NCBI GenBank assembly: GCA_021838635.1
Contig: JAKCDC010000004.1
Coordinates: forward strand, 1 to 64,000
From: Pseudomonadota bacterium
GTDB taxonomy: Bacteria > Pseudomonadota > Gammaproteobacteria > Steroidobacterales > Steroidobacteraceae
Length of the DNA stretch: 64,000 bases
Direction of reading: 5' to 3'
Positions 1 through 9,766 of this stretch are shown piece by piece. The notes under the pieces were generated by a model. The model was not told the DNA's origin. It did not search any database and saw nothing but the letters and a program-made list of their open reading frames with translations. Position 1 is the stretch's first letter; every line of letters begins with the position of its first letter. Made by a program: the position numbers and the translations under genes.

Positions 1-102
1 CTCCAGCACTGACGCCCAAATCAATTCGCACCCGAGAGGCCCCCGGGGAGAGTGCCCGCCGTTAAACGGACAGTCTCCCCGAGCTGACCGTAGCGAACGG
101 TC

Positions 103-849
103 TCAGAACAGTCCGCTGATCTCTCCGGCGACTTCGTGAGTCAGTGCTGGAGTCGCATAGGAGAACTTCAGGTCGAGTCCGTGAGCCTGGGCAACAATGC
201 GATCTCGATAGATCATCCAGTTCTTTACCCCACTCGTGCTCGTCGTGGTGGTCCCTCCAATGCCCTGCTGCGCATTCGTCTGACTACTCGTGTAAACACC
301 TGTCTGACGTTGCTCCAGCTGAATGTCCACCACCATCATGTACGCCTTCTGGCTCAGGAAATGGCCGACGACACCTCCCACCAGCGCGCCGGCGAGTCCG
401 AAGGCGGCGGTGGTGCCGCCATTGCCACCGAACGCCGCAGAGCCAATCGCTCCTCCGAAGCCACCCGCGAGTACGCCTGCCGCCGTGTTACTGGTTCGCT
501 GTACCCCGATGTATCGCACGTTGTACATGACCATGTATTCCGCGCGGTTCGGATTATTGGTGATTTGATACCCTCGGCGCATCAGATCCCCGTTGACTAG
601 GGACTGAAAGCCGAGATTCTGCGCGCTCGAGGTATTGTGTCCCTCGACGAATATGATGCGTTTACTCGGCGCGACGGGCTGCAGGAAGATGCTGCTGCTC
701 ATCTGTGCGGATAGATGCATGTTGCCCGCGCTGAGTCCGCTGGCGCTCGTCGCCTGAGGGGCGGGGCCGGTTGCGCAACCCGCCAAGCCGAGCGCGCCGG
801 CTGCAGCGACGGCTACCGTTCCGATCCGAATCTTCTGCGTGTAAGACAT
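103..849 (-). CDS. TraT-like outer-membrane lipoprotein (complement resistance / surface exclusion family)
   Basis: Lipobox-like LGLAGC at N-terminus, glycine-zipper segment (GGFGGAIGSAAFGG...GALVGGVVGHF), and TraT-like motifs (AEYMVMYNVRY, MMVVDIQLEQR, YRDRIVAQAHGLDLKF). Confidence 0.8.
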   Translation of the reverse strand: MSYTQKIRIGTVAVAAAGALGLAGCATGPAPQATSASGLSAGNMHLSAQMSSSIFLQPVAPSKRIIFVEGHNTSSAQNLGFQSLVNGDLMRRGYQITNNPNRAEYMVMYNVRYIGVQRTSNTAAGVLAGGFGGAIGSAAFGGNGGTTAAFGLAGALVGGVVGHFLSQKAYMMVVDIQLEQRQTGVYTSSQTNAQQGIGGTTTTSTSGVKNWMIYRDRIVAQAHGLDLKFSYATPALTHEVAGEISGLF

Positions 850-1930
850 TTGTCATCCTCTATTATTTTGAAATCCGTGCCGACCTATTCGATAGGTGGC
901 TCTAAGAGCCGTATCACGTAACAGTGGACGCCTCGCGTGTTTTCCTTGAGCTGTTCTCTTGAGTGAGACCCGATGCGCCAATTGCCTATAGCATCGACAA
1001 CTGGTTGAAAAAGGAAAGTGCGGTAGCGGTGATTACGGCAGAACTGAGAGCTGCATCACGCGTGTCCAGGGTCTTGGTCACTGCATACGCAGGGCACGCA
1101 CCTGAGCATCTGTGCGAAAAGGGGGGCGATAGTCGAAACGCTGTCCTGCGAAGTTGTTTTCCGGAGCGCGCTGTTTGACGCGGCGTTATGGCGCGGTAGA
1201 TCATGGTTGAGAACGATCTTGAGCCGCACTGAGGCGACGGTGATCGAGCGGATCGTCGCTGGTTGCCCTTCAGCGCCTCCGGCAGGCACAGGTGTCAGCG
1301 ACTCTGCTGTAACTCGGTAGTTGGGTGGCGGCAATGGGAGGATGCCAAATCTCTCGTCTAACACGGCAATGCCGCGAGGTGTCCTCGGGGCGCGAATCGG
1401 TGCGCGCTGACGCCGGCTTGGCTGCGATTAGCCGAGTGATATCCAAGAGGCAGTGCGACAGTCGATGGGATCAGAGAGCGGCCGCGAACGGCGGTCCGAG
1501 CTGAGGGCCCTCTGCGAGGAGTTCCTGCGACAAGAGAGCGGCAGCCTGTGCGCGGCGCTTGCGGATATTCGCGGTGCTTTCGTGATTTCCGGGCGGATCG
1601 ACCCGAAAAATTGATCTAGCGCAATTTATGGCGAACAGCGGGCGATATTGTGCATGATCGGGCGGGCACCCATGCTGCCAAGGCCCGCGGCAGCCTACCG
1701 AATATGACCTATTCAAATCAGAGAGAAGACCTGGGCCCGAGAGTCAAGTGCTTTGCGCATGGCTCCGGATTTGACTCAAATAAAAGACTTCGCGCGGTAC
1801 GGGCGCAGGAGGGTGTGGGGCATGAATGGGCGCAAAGGCGCTTAAGTCACAACCTCAGGTTACCGCATGCCCAGTCCGTAAACGCACTGGCCGATTTTCC
1901 TGGATGCATTCGCGTGCCGAGCATGAATTC

Positions 1931-3100
1931 ATGATCAATACTCCGTTTCCGCGACTTCGAATTCGGGACCACGACTTGCTACCGGTCATCCAAGGGGGCA
2001 TGGGCGTCGGCGTTTCGGGTCACCGGCTTGCTGGCACCGTAGCTAAGCACGGTGCGGTCGGCACCGTGGCCAGCGTCGACCTGCGACGTCTGTATCCCGA
2101 CATTATGACCCGGTTGCGCAAGTGCAAAGACGCGGCGTCACATGGCGCCGCCAACGTCGAGGCGCTCGATCGTGAGATAAACGCCGCGCGAGCGCTCGCC
2201 GGACCGAATGGCTTCATCGCTGTGAACGTCATGCGTGCCCTTTCAAACTACGCCGAATTGGTCGTCCAGGCGTGCAAGAGCGGTGCAAACGCCATTGTGT
2301 CGGGCGCTGGACTTCCGTTCGATCTTCCGGATCTCACGGAATGCTTTCCAAACGTGGCGCTGATCCCAATCCTGTCGGAAGAGCGGGGTGTCCGTGCGGT
2401 ATTGAAGCGTTGGAGTCGGAAAGGCCGGACTCCCGATGCGGTGATCATCGAACATCCGCGTTACGCCGGCGGCCACCTCGGCGCGACGCGTATCGAGGAC
2501 GTGAGCGATGCGCGCTTCGATTTCTCGCGCGTGATCGAGGGCATCCGCAAGGTATTTGAAGAGATCGGGATTGCGTTCGAGCGCATTCCGCTGATTCCCT
2601 CCGGAGGGATCAATTCGTTCCAGAAAATATCGACGGCGTTCGAGTTGGGAGCGAGTGGCGTGCAGATTGGTACGCCGTTCGCTGTGACGCAGGAGTGTGA
2701 CGCGCATCCGAATTTCAAGAAGGTGCTCGCTGAGGCCGGACCGCAGGATATTGTCACGTTCATGAGTTCCGCGGGCCTGCCGGCCCGCGCCGTGCTGACC
2801 CCATGGCTGAAGCGATACCTTGCCAAGGAGGGGAGGCTGCGCGCCAGCGCGTGTCCGCATCCGGCGGGGAATCACTGCCCCAACAAAGTGGAATGCCTCG
2901 CTTTCTGTGGATTCAAGGACGGCAACCAAACGGCGGGTCAGTTCTGCATCGAGAGCCAGCTGGCGGCGGCTCAACGGGGCAACATCGAGAAGGGTCTGTT
3001 TTTCCGAGGCAGTGAATCATTGCCGTTCGGTTCCGAGATTCGAACCGTCCTGGACCTGCTGCAGCGGCTGCTCACGGATCCGTGCGAAATCACCGCCTGA
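1931..3100 (+). CDS. Nitronate monooxygenase / 2-nitropropane dioxygenase family protein
   Basis: PVIQGGMGVGVSGHRLAGTVA N-terminus, IPSGGINS and GASGVQIGTPFAVTQE FMN-barrel motifs; ATG at 1931 preferred over the longer 1826 ORF. Confidence 0.85.
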   Translation: MINTPFPRLRIRDHDLLPVIQGGMGVGVSGHRLAGTVAKHGAVGTVASVDLRRLYPDIMTRLRKCKDAASHGAANVEALDREINAARALAGPNGFIAVNVMRALSNYAELVVQACKSGANAIVSGAGLPFDLPDLTECFPNVALIPILSEERGVRAVLKRWSRKGRTPDAVIIEHPRYAGGHLGATRIEDVSDARFDFSRVIEGIRKVFEEIGIAFERIPLIPSGGINSFQKISTAFELGASGVQIGTPFAVTQECDAHPNFKKVLAEAGPQDIVTFMSSAGLPARAVLTPWLKRYLAKEGRLRASACPHPAGNHCPNKVECLAFCGFKDGNQTAGQFCIESQLAAAQRGNIEKGLFFRGSESLPFGSEIRTVLDLLQRLLTDPCEITA

Positions 3101-3713
3101 CTCGCACTGCTGGACGCATGGCAGCACGGATGCCAAGGGTAGGTGTGACGCCGGTGTGAGGCGCGTCAAGGGGCCGACTTTCCGTCCAATCTCAAGAATG
3201 AGAATGAATCGGCTGGCAATTGGCCCCGTTGACGGGCGGAACGCGTAGGGGGCCCGACCTGGAAGTGCCGGACAGGATGGGTGATACGTCTCGCCGGTCC
3301 AGTGGCGATTCGGATGGTGTGGGCAGCGAGCGGAAATCCCGCGGTGATGGTGTCCGTCCCCCCAACCTCAAAGTAGGCACCGGCTTTTGAGGACAGCGCG
3401 GAAGGGATCGGCGTTCTGCATCCCTGCTCCGAGCGGGTCAACGGGATCGCCGATGACCGGCCCTTAGGCGCGATGACCGCTGTGCGGTACTGGCGCATCG
3501 TGCCGAGCGCAGTGTGGGTGTGGCGCACGTGTGCCCTGGAGGGATGGAGTGCAATGCAAGGTCCTGCGCACCTTCGGGTGAGATGAGGTTCTCAGCCCAG
3601 GGTTGCATAGTGGTATACGTACCCGTGAGGGGTCTGGCATGCCTGCCGCCTCTGGAAACCCTGCCCACAATCCGCTGGAATACCCCCCGGTGGGGCTTCC
3701 GGGAGGCAGAGGG

Positions 3714-4808
3714 ATGCGATTCATTCATACGGCGGACTGGCAGCTCGGCTTGAAGCTGCGCTACCTGAGTGCAGAGCGGGCCGCGCAGCTGCGCCTGCTG
3801 CGGTTCCAGACGGTACGCGCCATTGGTGCGCTTGCACGCGAAGTGCGTGCCGATGCGGTGCTCGTCGCCGGCGATGTACTCGATGACAATGCGCTTGGCC
3901 GCGATGCGTTGCAGCAGACCTCGGATGCGCTCGGCAGCTTCGGGGACATTCCGGTCGGCCTCCTACCGGGGAACCACGATGCGGCGACCGAGGACGGCGC
4001 GCTGAGCCGGCTCGAATTGCCCCCGAACGTGCGGCTCCTGGTCACCCGTGAGCCCATCCAGATCGGCGAGGCGTTGATCTACCCGTGCCCTCTGTATCGC
4101 CGGCATGAGACCGATGACCCGACCGGATGGTTGCCGGAGCGCGCTGCCGGTGAGGGCATCCGGATCGCCGTGGCGCACGGGGGAGTCATCAATTTCTCCG
4201 GCGATGCGGAGCGCGTCGTGCCGAACCTCATCGACGCGAACCGGGTGATCGCGAAAGGCTTCGACTACCTGGCCCTTGGGGATTGGCACAGTGCCTTCTG
4301 CTACAGCACGCGTGCGTGGTACCCGGGCGCCCCGGAACCGACTCGTTTCAAGGAAACCGATCCGGGCGCAGTGCTGGTGGTGGACATCGACGGGCCGGGC
4401 AGCGAGCCGCGGGTGCAGCGTCGGCAGGTTGCGCAGACGCATTGGCTGACTCTCGATCGCGACCTCACCGAGGATGTGCAGGTCGCCGAGCTGCGTTCGG
4501 AACTTGAAGCTCTGCCGGAACGCTCCCAGACCCTGGTGCATCTGCGGGTGCGAGGAACAGTGTCTATGGCGGCACGGGATGCGTTGGACGAACTCGTGCA
4601 CGAGTACCGCGAGCGGCTCGCGTACCTCGACGCCGATCTCGATGCCCTGCTTGCGCAGCCCCGCCCGCAAGACCTGGCCGCTATGACCGCCGAGGGTTTC
4701 ATGGCGGCGGGCGTTCAGCGCCTGCAGTCTGGAACGGACGCGGTTGACGCGGATGCCCTACAGCTGTTCTATCGGCTCCAGCGGGAGACATCCGATGCGG
4801 CTGCTTGA
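3714..4808 (+). CDS. SbcD-like metallophosphoesterase (DNA repair exonuclease family)
   Basis: MRFIHTADWQLG, VAGDVLDD, LPGNHDA, VAHGG, LALGDWHS phosphoesterase motifs; stop overlaps start of the ATPase gene by 14 bp. Confidence 0.85.
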   Translation: MRFIHTADWQLGLKLRYLSAERAAQLRLLRFQTVRAIGALAREVRADAVLVAGDVLDDNALGRDALQQTSDALGSFGDIPVGLLPGNHDAATEDGALSRLELPPNVRLLVTREPIQIGEALIYPCPLYRRHETDDPTGWLPERAAGEGIRIAVAHGGVINFSGDAERVVPNLIDANRVIAKGFDYLALGDWHSAFCYSTRAWYPGAPEPTRFKETDPGAVLVVDIDGPGSEPRVQRRQVAQTHWLTLDRDLTEDVQVAELRSELEALPERSQTLVHLRVRGTVSMAARDALDELVHEYRERLAYLDADLDALLAQPRPQDLAAMTAEGFMAAGVQRLQSGTDAVDADALQLFYRLQRETSDAAA

Positions 4809-7422
4809 GCTGGAGACCCGTCACTGGCGCGGACTCTCGCGCCGCCTTGGCCCCTTCTCACCCCGGCTCAACCTGGTGCTCGGCCCCAATGAAGCGGGCA
4901 AGAGCCGACTGTTTCAGGCCATTCAGTTCGCGCTGTTCGAATCCCACAAGGGTTCGGCGCAGCACAAGCAGCGGCTGCAGAGCTGGAGTTCCTCCGACGC
5001 CCCGTCGGTCCGGCTGGTGTTCGAGGTCGAGGGTCGTCAGTACGAACTGCAGAAGCAGTTCCTCAAGGCTGCTACGGCTCAGCTCGCTGGCGGGGGTGCG
5101 ACTCTGCGCGCTGAGGATGCCGAGGCCGAGCTGCGTGACCTGCTCGGCACCCGGGCGAATAGCTCACGCACGCCACACGCGGAGGAGCTCGGCATCTGGC
5201 CGCTGCTGATGGTGGCGCAAGGAGCATCGCGGCGCGGCACGGGCGAGGATCTCAACGAAGACAGCCGCGCACGGCTCCAGCAGCGCCTGTCTGCGGAAAT
5301 CGGTGTGGCCGCCGTCTCGGCGAAGGGCCAGCAGCTGATGGCTCGTGTGCAAGAGGCCTACGAGCACTACTACACCCCGACCGGCCAGGAGACGATGCCG
5401 CTGCGCAATGCGCGCAAGGCACTCACGCAAGCTGAGGACGCACGGCAGATGGCGCAAAACGCCCATGAGGCGCGCGAGCGGACTGCAGAGGAGCTGCGGA
5501 TCGCGCGCGAGGAATTGGCCTCGCTGTCCGCTCGACTGGAAAATGCCAAGCGGGAGACGGCCGTGGCAGATGAGCGCGCCGCGGCGGCGCGGCGCGCGGG
5601 AACGCAGCTGGCCGCCGCCGAAGGCGCGCTCAATACCGCGGTTGTGACGACCGCCAGTGCCGAACACGAACTGAGGTCACGGCAGCAGGCGGATGAGACG
5701 CTTCGGCGACTGGACGAGGAGCGCGGTGAGCTGGACGCGCAGCTGGAAGGGTTGACAGCACGCCAGCAAGCCCTTGAGGCGGACGCCGAAGGCGCTGTGC
5801 GCAGAGCATCATCCGCAGAACAAGCACTCAAGGCAGCCGGTGTCGCTCTGGAACAGGCGCGTCGGGAAGCCCGCCGAGGTGAATTGAGCGAACGGCGCCG
5901 AGAGCTGCAGGAGAAGCTCGGGGCACTCGAGCGTATCGATCGGGAGCTGCAAGAGGCGCATCAGCAGCGCGCCCGCGAGCCCGACATTGGGGCGCAGGCA
6001 CTGGTGCAGTTGCAGCGTCTTGACCAGGCAGTACGCACGACGGAAGCCCATCTGCACGGCGCGGCGGTCAGTGTCGTGATCACGCTCGAACAGGCTTCGA
6101 ACATCGATGGGACGGCGCACCCTGCCGGGGCGAGACTGGCATTTGACGTGATCGAGAACCGCACGGTGCGCCTCGGCGATCTGGCCACGATCGAGGTGCG
6201 GCCGGGCCGAGGCACGCTGGATGCGCTTCGCGATGCGAAAACGCAGGCCGACGCCGAACTCGCGGACGCGCTGAATCAACTCGGGGTGCCTACGGTGCAG
6301 GCAGCGCGCGCAGTGTACGAACGTATCCAGCGGTTCACCCAGCAGATCGAACAGCTGACCAGCCAGGCGCGCGCCACGTGGTCCAAGCCACGGGAGGGCT
6401 TGCGCGAGGATCTGCTGCGCGCCGAGGCGGAGCTCGAGCGGCTCGGACCGCAGCGGCCGGTGACCGACAGTGCACAAGCGCTGGAGGCGGCGCTCGCCAT
6501 AGCCGACAGCGAGGCCAATTCCGCGCGGGGCGCGCGCGATGCGGTGAATTTGGCGTTGACCATCATCCGCGAGCAGATCGCAGCGCAGAGCGCGGTTCGA
6601 TGCGACAAGCAGGCGGAGCGGGAGCGTTTGGCGGGGAACTGGGCTGCTCAGCCGACCGCGCAGGCGCTGCAGCAGACGCTGCAGGAGCACATCGGCCACC
6701 GGGCGCTTGCGCAGCAGGCGGTGGAGCAATGCCGACGGGTGTTCACGGACTTAGGGGGTGAGGGCGCCGAGCAGGATGCGCGGCGGCTCGCTCAGTCTCT
6801 GCACACTCTGCAGGAACGTGTCCAGGAGATCCGCGACCGGGTGCAGCAGCTCACCGGTGCATTGCACGCCGCCTTGGGCGTTGGAACATATGATGCGTTG
6901 CAGGATGCGCAGGTACTCGCTGAGTCGGCGCACGTGCAGCTGCGGCGTCTGGAGCGGCAGGCCGTGGCGGCGAAGCGCCTATGGGAGGTGCTCTCCCAGG
7001 AGCGTAAACGCGTCGTCGAGCGCCTCACGGCACCGGTCATGCAGCGGGTCAGGCCGTACCTCGTGAGCCTGTTCCCCGGCTGCGATCTCGATTTGGGCGA
7101 GGAGTTGGGGATGGTGGGCCTGCGCGGTGACGCGCTGAGCGAGCCGTTCGAAGCGCTCTCCGGCGGCGCGCAGGAGCAGCTGGCGTTGCTGACCCGAATC
7201 GGACTCGCCGAGGTGCTGGCCGGGGAGGGCACGCTGCCGCTGGTGCTGGATGACTCCCTGGTGAACACCGATCCGCTGCGGATCCGGCAGATTCATCGGG
7301 TCCTGTTCCGGGCCGCGGACCGACTGCAGCTGCTGGTCTTCAGTTGCCACGACGTGCTCTTCGATGGGTCGGGTGCCGAGCAGGTCTTCCGGTTGAGCGG
7401 GTCGCGGCGCGCCGCCGGATAA
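4795..7422 (+). CDS. SMC/SbcC/YhaN-like AAA ATPase, partner of the phosphoesterase
   Basis: Walker A GPNEAGKS, long coiled-coil, signature LSGGAQEQLALL, Walker B LPLVLDDSLVNTD. Confidence 0.85.
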   Translation: MRLLELETRHWRGLSRRLGPFSPRLNLVLGPNEAGKSRLFQAIQFALFESHKGSAQHKQRLQSWSSSDAPSVRLVFEVEGRQYELQKQFLKAATAQLAGGGATLRAEDAEAELRDLLGTRANSSRTPHAEELGIWPLLMVAQGASRRGTGEDLNEDSRARLQQRLSAEIGVAAVSAKGQQLMARVQEAYEHYYTPTGQETMPLRNARKALTQAEDARQMAQNAHEARERTAEELRIAREELASLSARLENAKRETAVADERAAAARRAGTQLAAAEGALNTAVVTTASAEHELRSRQQADETLRRLDEERGELDAQLEGLTARQQALEADAEGAVRRASSAEQALKAAGVALEQARREARRGELSERRRELQEKLGALERIDRELQEAHQQRAREPDIGAQALVQLQRLDQAVRTTEAHLHGAAVSVVITLEQASNIDGTAHPAGARLAFDVIENRTVRLGDLATIEVRPGRGTLDALRDAKTQADAELADALNQLGVPTVQAARAVYERIQRFTQQIEQLTSQARATWSKPREGLREDLLRAEAELERLGPQRPVTDSAQALEAALAIADSEANSARGARDAVNLALTIIREQIAAQSAVRCDKQAERERLAGNWAAQPTAQALQQTLQEHIGHRALAQQAVEQCRRVFTDLGGEGAEQDARRLAQSLHTLQERVQEIRDRVQQLTGALHAALGVGTYDALQDAQVLAESAHVQLRRLERQAVAAKRLWEVLSQERKRVVERLTAPVMQRVRPYLVSLFPGCDLDLGEELGMVGLRGDALSEPFEALSGGAQEQLALLTRIGLAEVLAGEGTLPLVLDDSLVNTDPLRIRQIHRVLFRAADRLQLLVFSCHDVLFDGSGAEQVFRLSGSRRAAG

Positions 7423-7443
7423 GCGGGAGGGTCGGGGACGTAA

Positions 7444-7468
7444 GTCCGCCCCTGACCCATCGGCGGAC
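7444..7468. terminator. Hairpin between convergent genes (possible terminator)
   Basis: GTCCGCC - 11 nt - GGCGGAC inverted repeat in the 73-bp gap between convergent stops; no U-tract. Confidence 0.4.
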
Positions 7469-7495
7469 TGCGCGCATCGCGCTGCGCGGCGGCCC

Positions 7496-9358
7496 TCAAG
7501 GGCGGCCGCTGCGCCGCCGCAGGTATTCCCGCACACCCGGATCCGTCGCATACACATAACACCCTTTCATGCCGCGGGTCATGAGCGTCCGGTACGTGTT
7601 CTTGATGATCCGATCGATTTTCTCAACAGCGCTCCTCGGATCGATGGCCATATCCTTCTTGTATCCCTTGATCGACTTGTCGAACCGGTCGCGAGCCTGC
7701 GGGACCGTCTGCAGTCGACCGTCCTTCATCACCAGGTCAGGCCCGATGATGACTCCGATGTATTCGACTTCAAGGCCCTGGCAGGTGTGGATGCAGCCGA
7801 CTTCACGGACCGACTCCGGGGCGATGATCCACAGACTCCCGTCCTCGGTCAGATTCCAACGGCGGGCGTACTCGCCGATGACGATGTCGTATGCGGCAGG
7901 ATTACGCTTGCTCCTCCACGGCCAACAATACCCGGCGACCACGCGGGCCTTGTTGCGAGTATTCTTGGTCTCGATTGCAGCGTGCATCGCGCTGACGTCG
8001 TCGAATACGCAGAATTCGAGCGGGATGCCCGCGAGCGTCTGGTTTGCGGTCGGGCGGATCTCGAGCACCTCGTCGATCCACGCCAGGTAGCCGTCGGATC
8101 CGGCACACCGGAATTGAGAGGCCAGCTGAAGGACTTCGAGCTGCGCGCCGTGCTCGGCGGCAAAGCGGCTGATGACAGCCTTTGAGCCAACGTCCTTCCA
8201 GGTCACCTGCTGGCTCTCGTCCAGGAAAAAGATTGAGCAGGGTGCTGCCCGGAGGAGATCTTTGATGGAGTGCTCGCCCTTGTTGCCGAAGAAGCCCACT
8301 TTTTCCGTGAGCCGGTGTGCCTCGTCCACGATCAGCGTACCGACGGCGTTCGCCGGTGCATCCAGGAACCGGTCGGGGCCCGTGAACAGGCCCGCCAGTT
8401 TGACCTTGTCTTGCTTCAGGCGGCCGAGCTGCTCGACGAAGACGTGCCGGGGGGCGGCGTTCTTCGATACGTACATCGCGAAGATCTTCTTCGCCAGCAG
8501 CGCCGCCAGCAGATGCACGGCAACCACGGACTTGCCCGTGCCCGGCCCGCCCTCAACGATCACAACGCGCGGGGCGCCTGGACTCGCGGTACGTGCAGCT
8601 TCCAGACAGGCCTCGAAGACTTCTTTCTGGTCATCAAGCAGGATGAACTCCTGACGACCCTGAACGATTCCCGTGACGGCATCCGCGAGGGCCCGGGAGG
8701 GCCTGATGCGGCCGCTTTCAAGGGCCACCAGGACTTCGTTGCCCCGTCCGCGGGGAATGTGTCTGCGAATGAAGTCCCGGAGCTTCTCGCCTTCTCCCTT
8801 GGCGAAGAGCGGCGCCTCGCGCAGGTAGGGCTCGTAATGCGTCGAGTCAATGACGCTGTCGCGTTTGTAATTGTGCAGAAACGCGCAGGGCTGCAGGCCG
8901 ATGCCCGGACTCTCCTCGTAAACCGCTTCGTTGAAGCCGCGCAGGAATGCCGCGTAGGACCACGCCTGGTAGGAGGGGTGAACTTCCGGGCGTTCTGTGC
9001 CCCCGACATGGGTGAGGACGATCGCATCTCGGGGCGATGCGCGGGCAGTTTCCCACTGCTTCAGTTCAATGATGATGGCGCGACGCTTGCCGGTGTCGGT
9101 GTGACCGGCGACGGTTACGTCGATTCGTTTCAAGGACAGCGGGAGCAGGAACTCGACCGCGATACCGAGATCATCGGGAACCGAGGCGTCATCGAGCACA
9201 TTGGCAACGTGCTGGAGGGAATTGCCCCAGGAGCGCTGTTCAGCCCTGGCGACGGAGCGCCCCGTTGCGGCCTTGAATTGCTCCAGGATCACCTCGTCGA
9301 TGTCGCCGCGCCGGACATCGCGCAGAAAGGCATTCTTCTCCGATCGATAGACGATCAT
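7496..9358 (-). CDS. DUF2075 / Schlafen-type helicase domain protein with N-terminal PD-(D/E)xK-like nuclease region
   Basis: Walker A EGGPGTGKS, Walker B LIVDEAHR, FLDESQQV, CQGLEVEYIGVIIG helicase motifs; N-terminal RIDVTVAG...AIIIELKQWE resembles a PD-(D/E)xK core. Confidence 0.8.
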   Translation of the reverse strand: MIVYRSEKNAFLRDVRRGDIDEVILEQFKAATGRSVARAEQRSWGNSLQHVANVLDDASVPDDLGIAVEFLLPLSLKRIDVTVAGHTDTGKRRAIIIELKQWETARASPRDAIVLTHVGGTERPEVHPSYQAWSYAAFLRGFNEAVYEESPGIGLQPCAFLHNYKRDSVIDSTHYEPYLREAPLFAKGEGEKLRDFIRRHIPRGRGNEVLVALESGRIRPSRALADAVTGIVQGRQEFILLDDQKEVFEACLEAARTASPGAPRVVIVEGGPGTGKSVVAVHLLAALLAKKIFAMYVSKNAAPRHVFVEQLGRLKQDKVKLAGLFTGPDRFLDAPANAVGTLIVDEAHRLTEKVGFFGNKGEHSIKDLLRAAPCSIFFLDESQQVTWKDVGSKAVISRFAAEHGAQLEVLQLASQFRCAGSDGYLAWIDEVLEIRPTANQTLAGIPLEFCVFDDVSAMHAAIETKNTRNKARVVAGYCWPWRSKRNPAAYDIVIGEYARRWNLTEDGSLWIIAPESVREVGCIHTCQGLEVEYIGVIIGPDLVMKDGRLQTVPQARDRFDKSIKGYKKDMAIDPRSAVEKIDRIIKNTYRTLMTRGMKGCYVYATDPGVREYLRRRSGRP

Positions 9359-9382
9359 CGGGCTCAGCCCCCGGCCGGTTGC

Positions 9383-9766
9383 TTAGAGATCCGTATATTT
9401 CTTGCTGCTTCCGCGCGCCGCCTGGACCGGGTATTTTTCGGCGTTCACACGTAATTTCTCGGCCACGGCGGCGTCAAGGTCCACGCCGAGAACATCGGCG
9501 AGGCGCACGACGTAGAGCAGGACGTCCGCCAATTCGTGGCGGACGGCGGTGGCGGTGGCGGGGTCCCGGGCCGCCTCGTACGAGGCTTCGACGCTCATCC
9601 ACTGGAATACTTCCGACAACTCCCCGACTTCACCGGTCAGCGCCATGACGAGGTTCTTCGGCGCATGAAACGGGTCCCACTCTCGTTCTGCCGCGAACCG
9701 CCGCAGTGCTGCGATGAGTCTGCTCGCATCGATGAGCGGATCGGAAGACGTGTCGTGATCGTTCAT
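9383..9766 (-). CDS. MazG-like nucleotide pyrophosphohydrolase (RS21-C6/DCTPP-like)
   Basis: EVGELSEVFQW and RHELADVLLYVVRLADVLGVDL match the ExxE / ExxD metal-binding motifs; ATG at 9766. Confidence 0.85.
   Translation of the reverse strand: MNDHDTSSDPLIDASRLIAALRRFAAEREWDPFHAPKNLVMALTGEVGELSEVFQWMSVEASYEAARDPATATAVRHELADVLLYVVRLADVLGVDLDAAVAEKLRVNAEKYPVQAARGSSKKYTDL

Noticed and set aside
8270-9454. 394-aa plus-strand ORF opposite the DUF2075 gene
   Set aside because: Antisense shadow; helicase motifs are on the minus strand.
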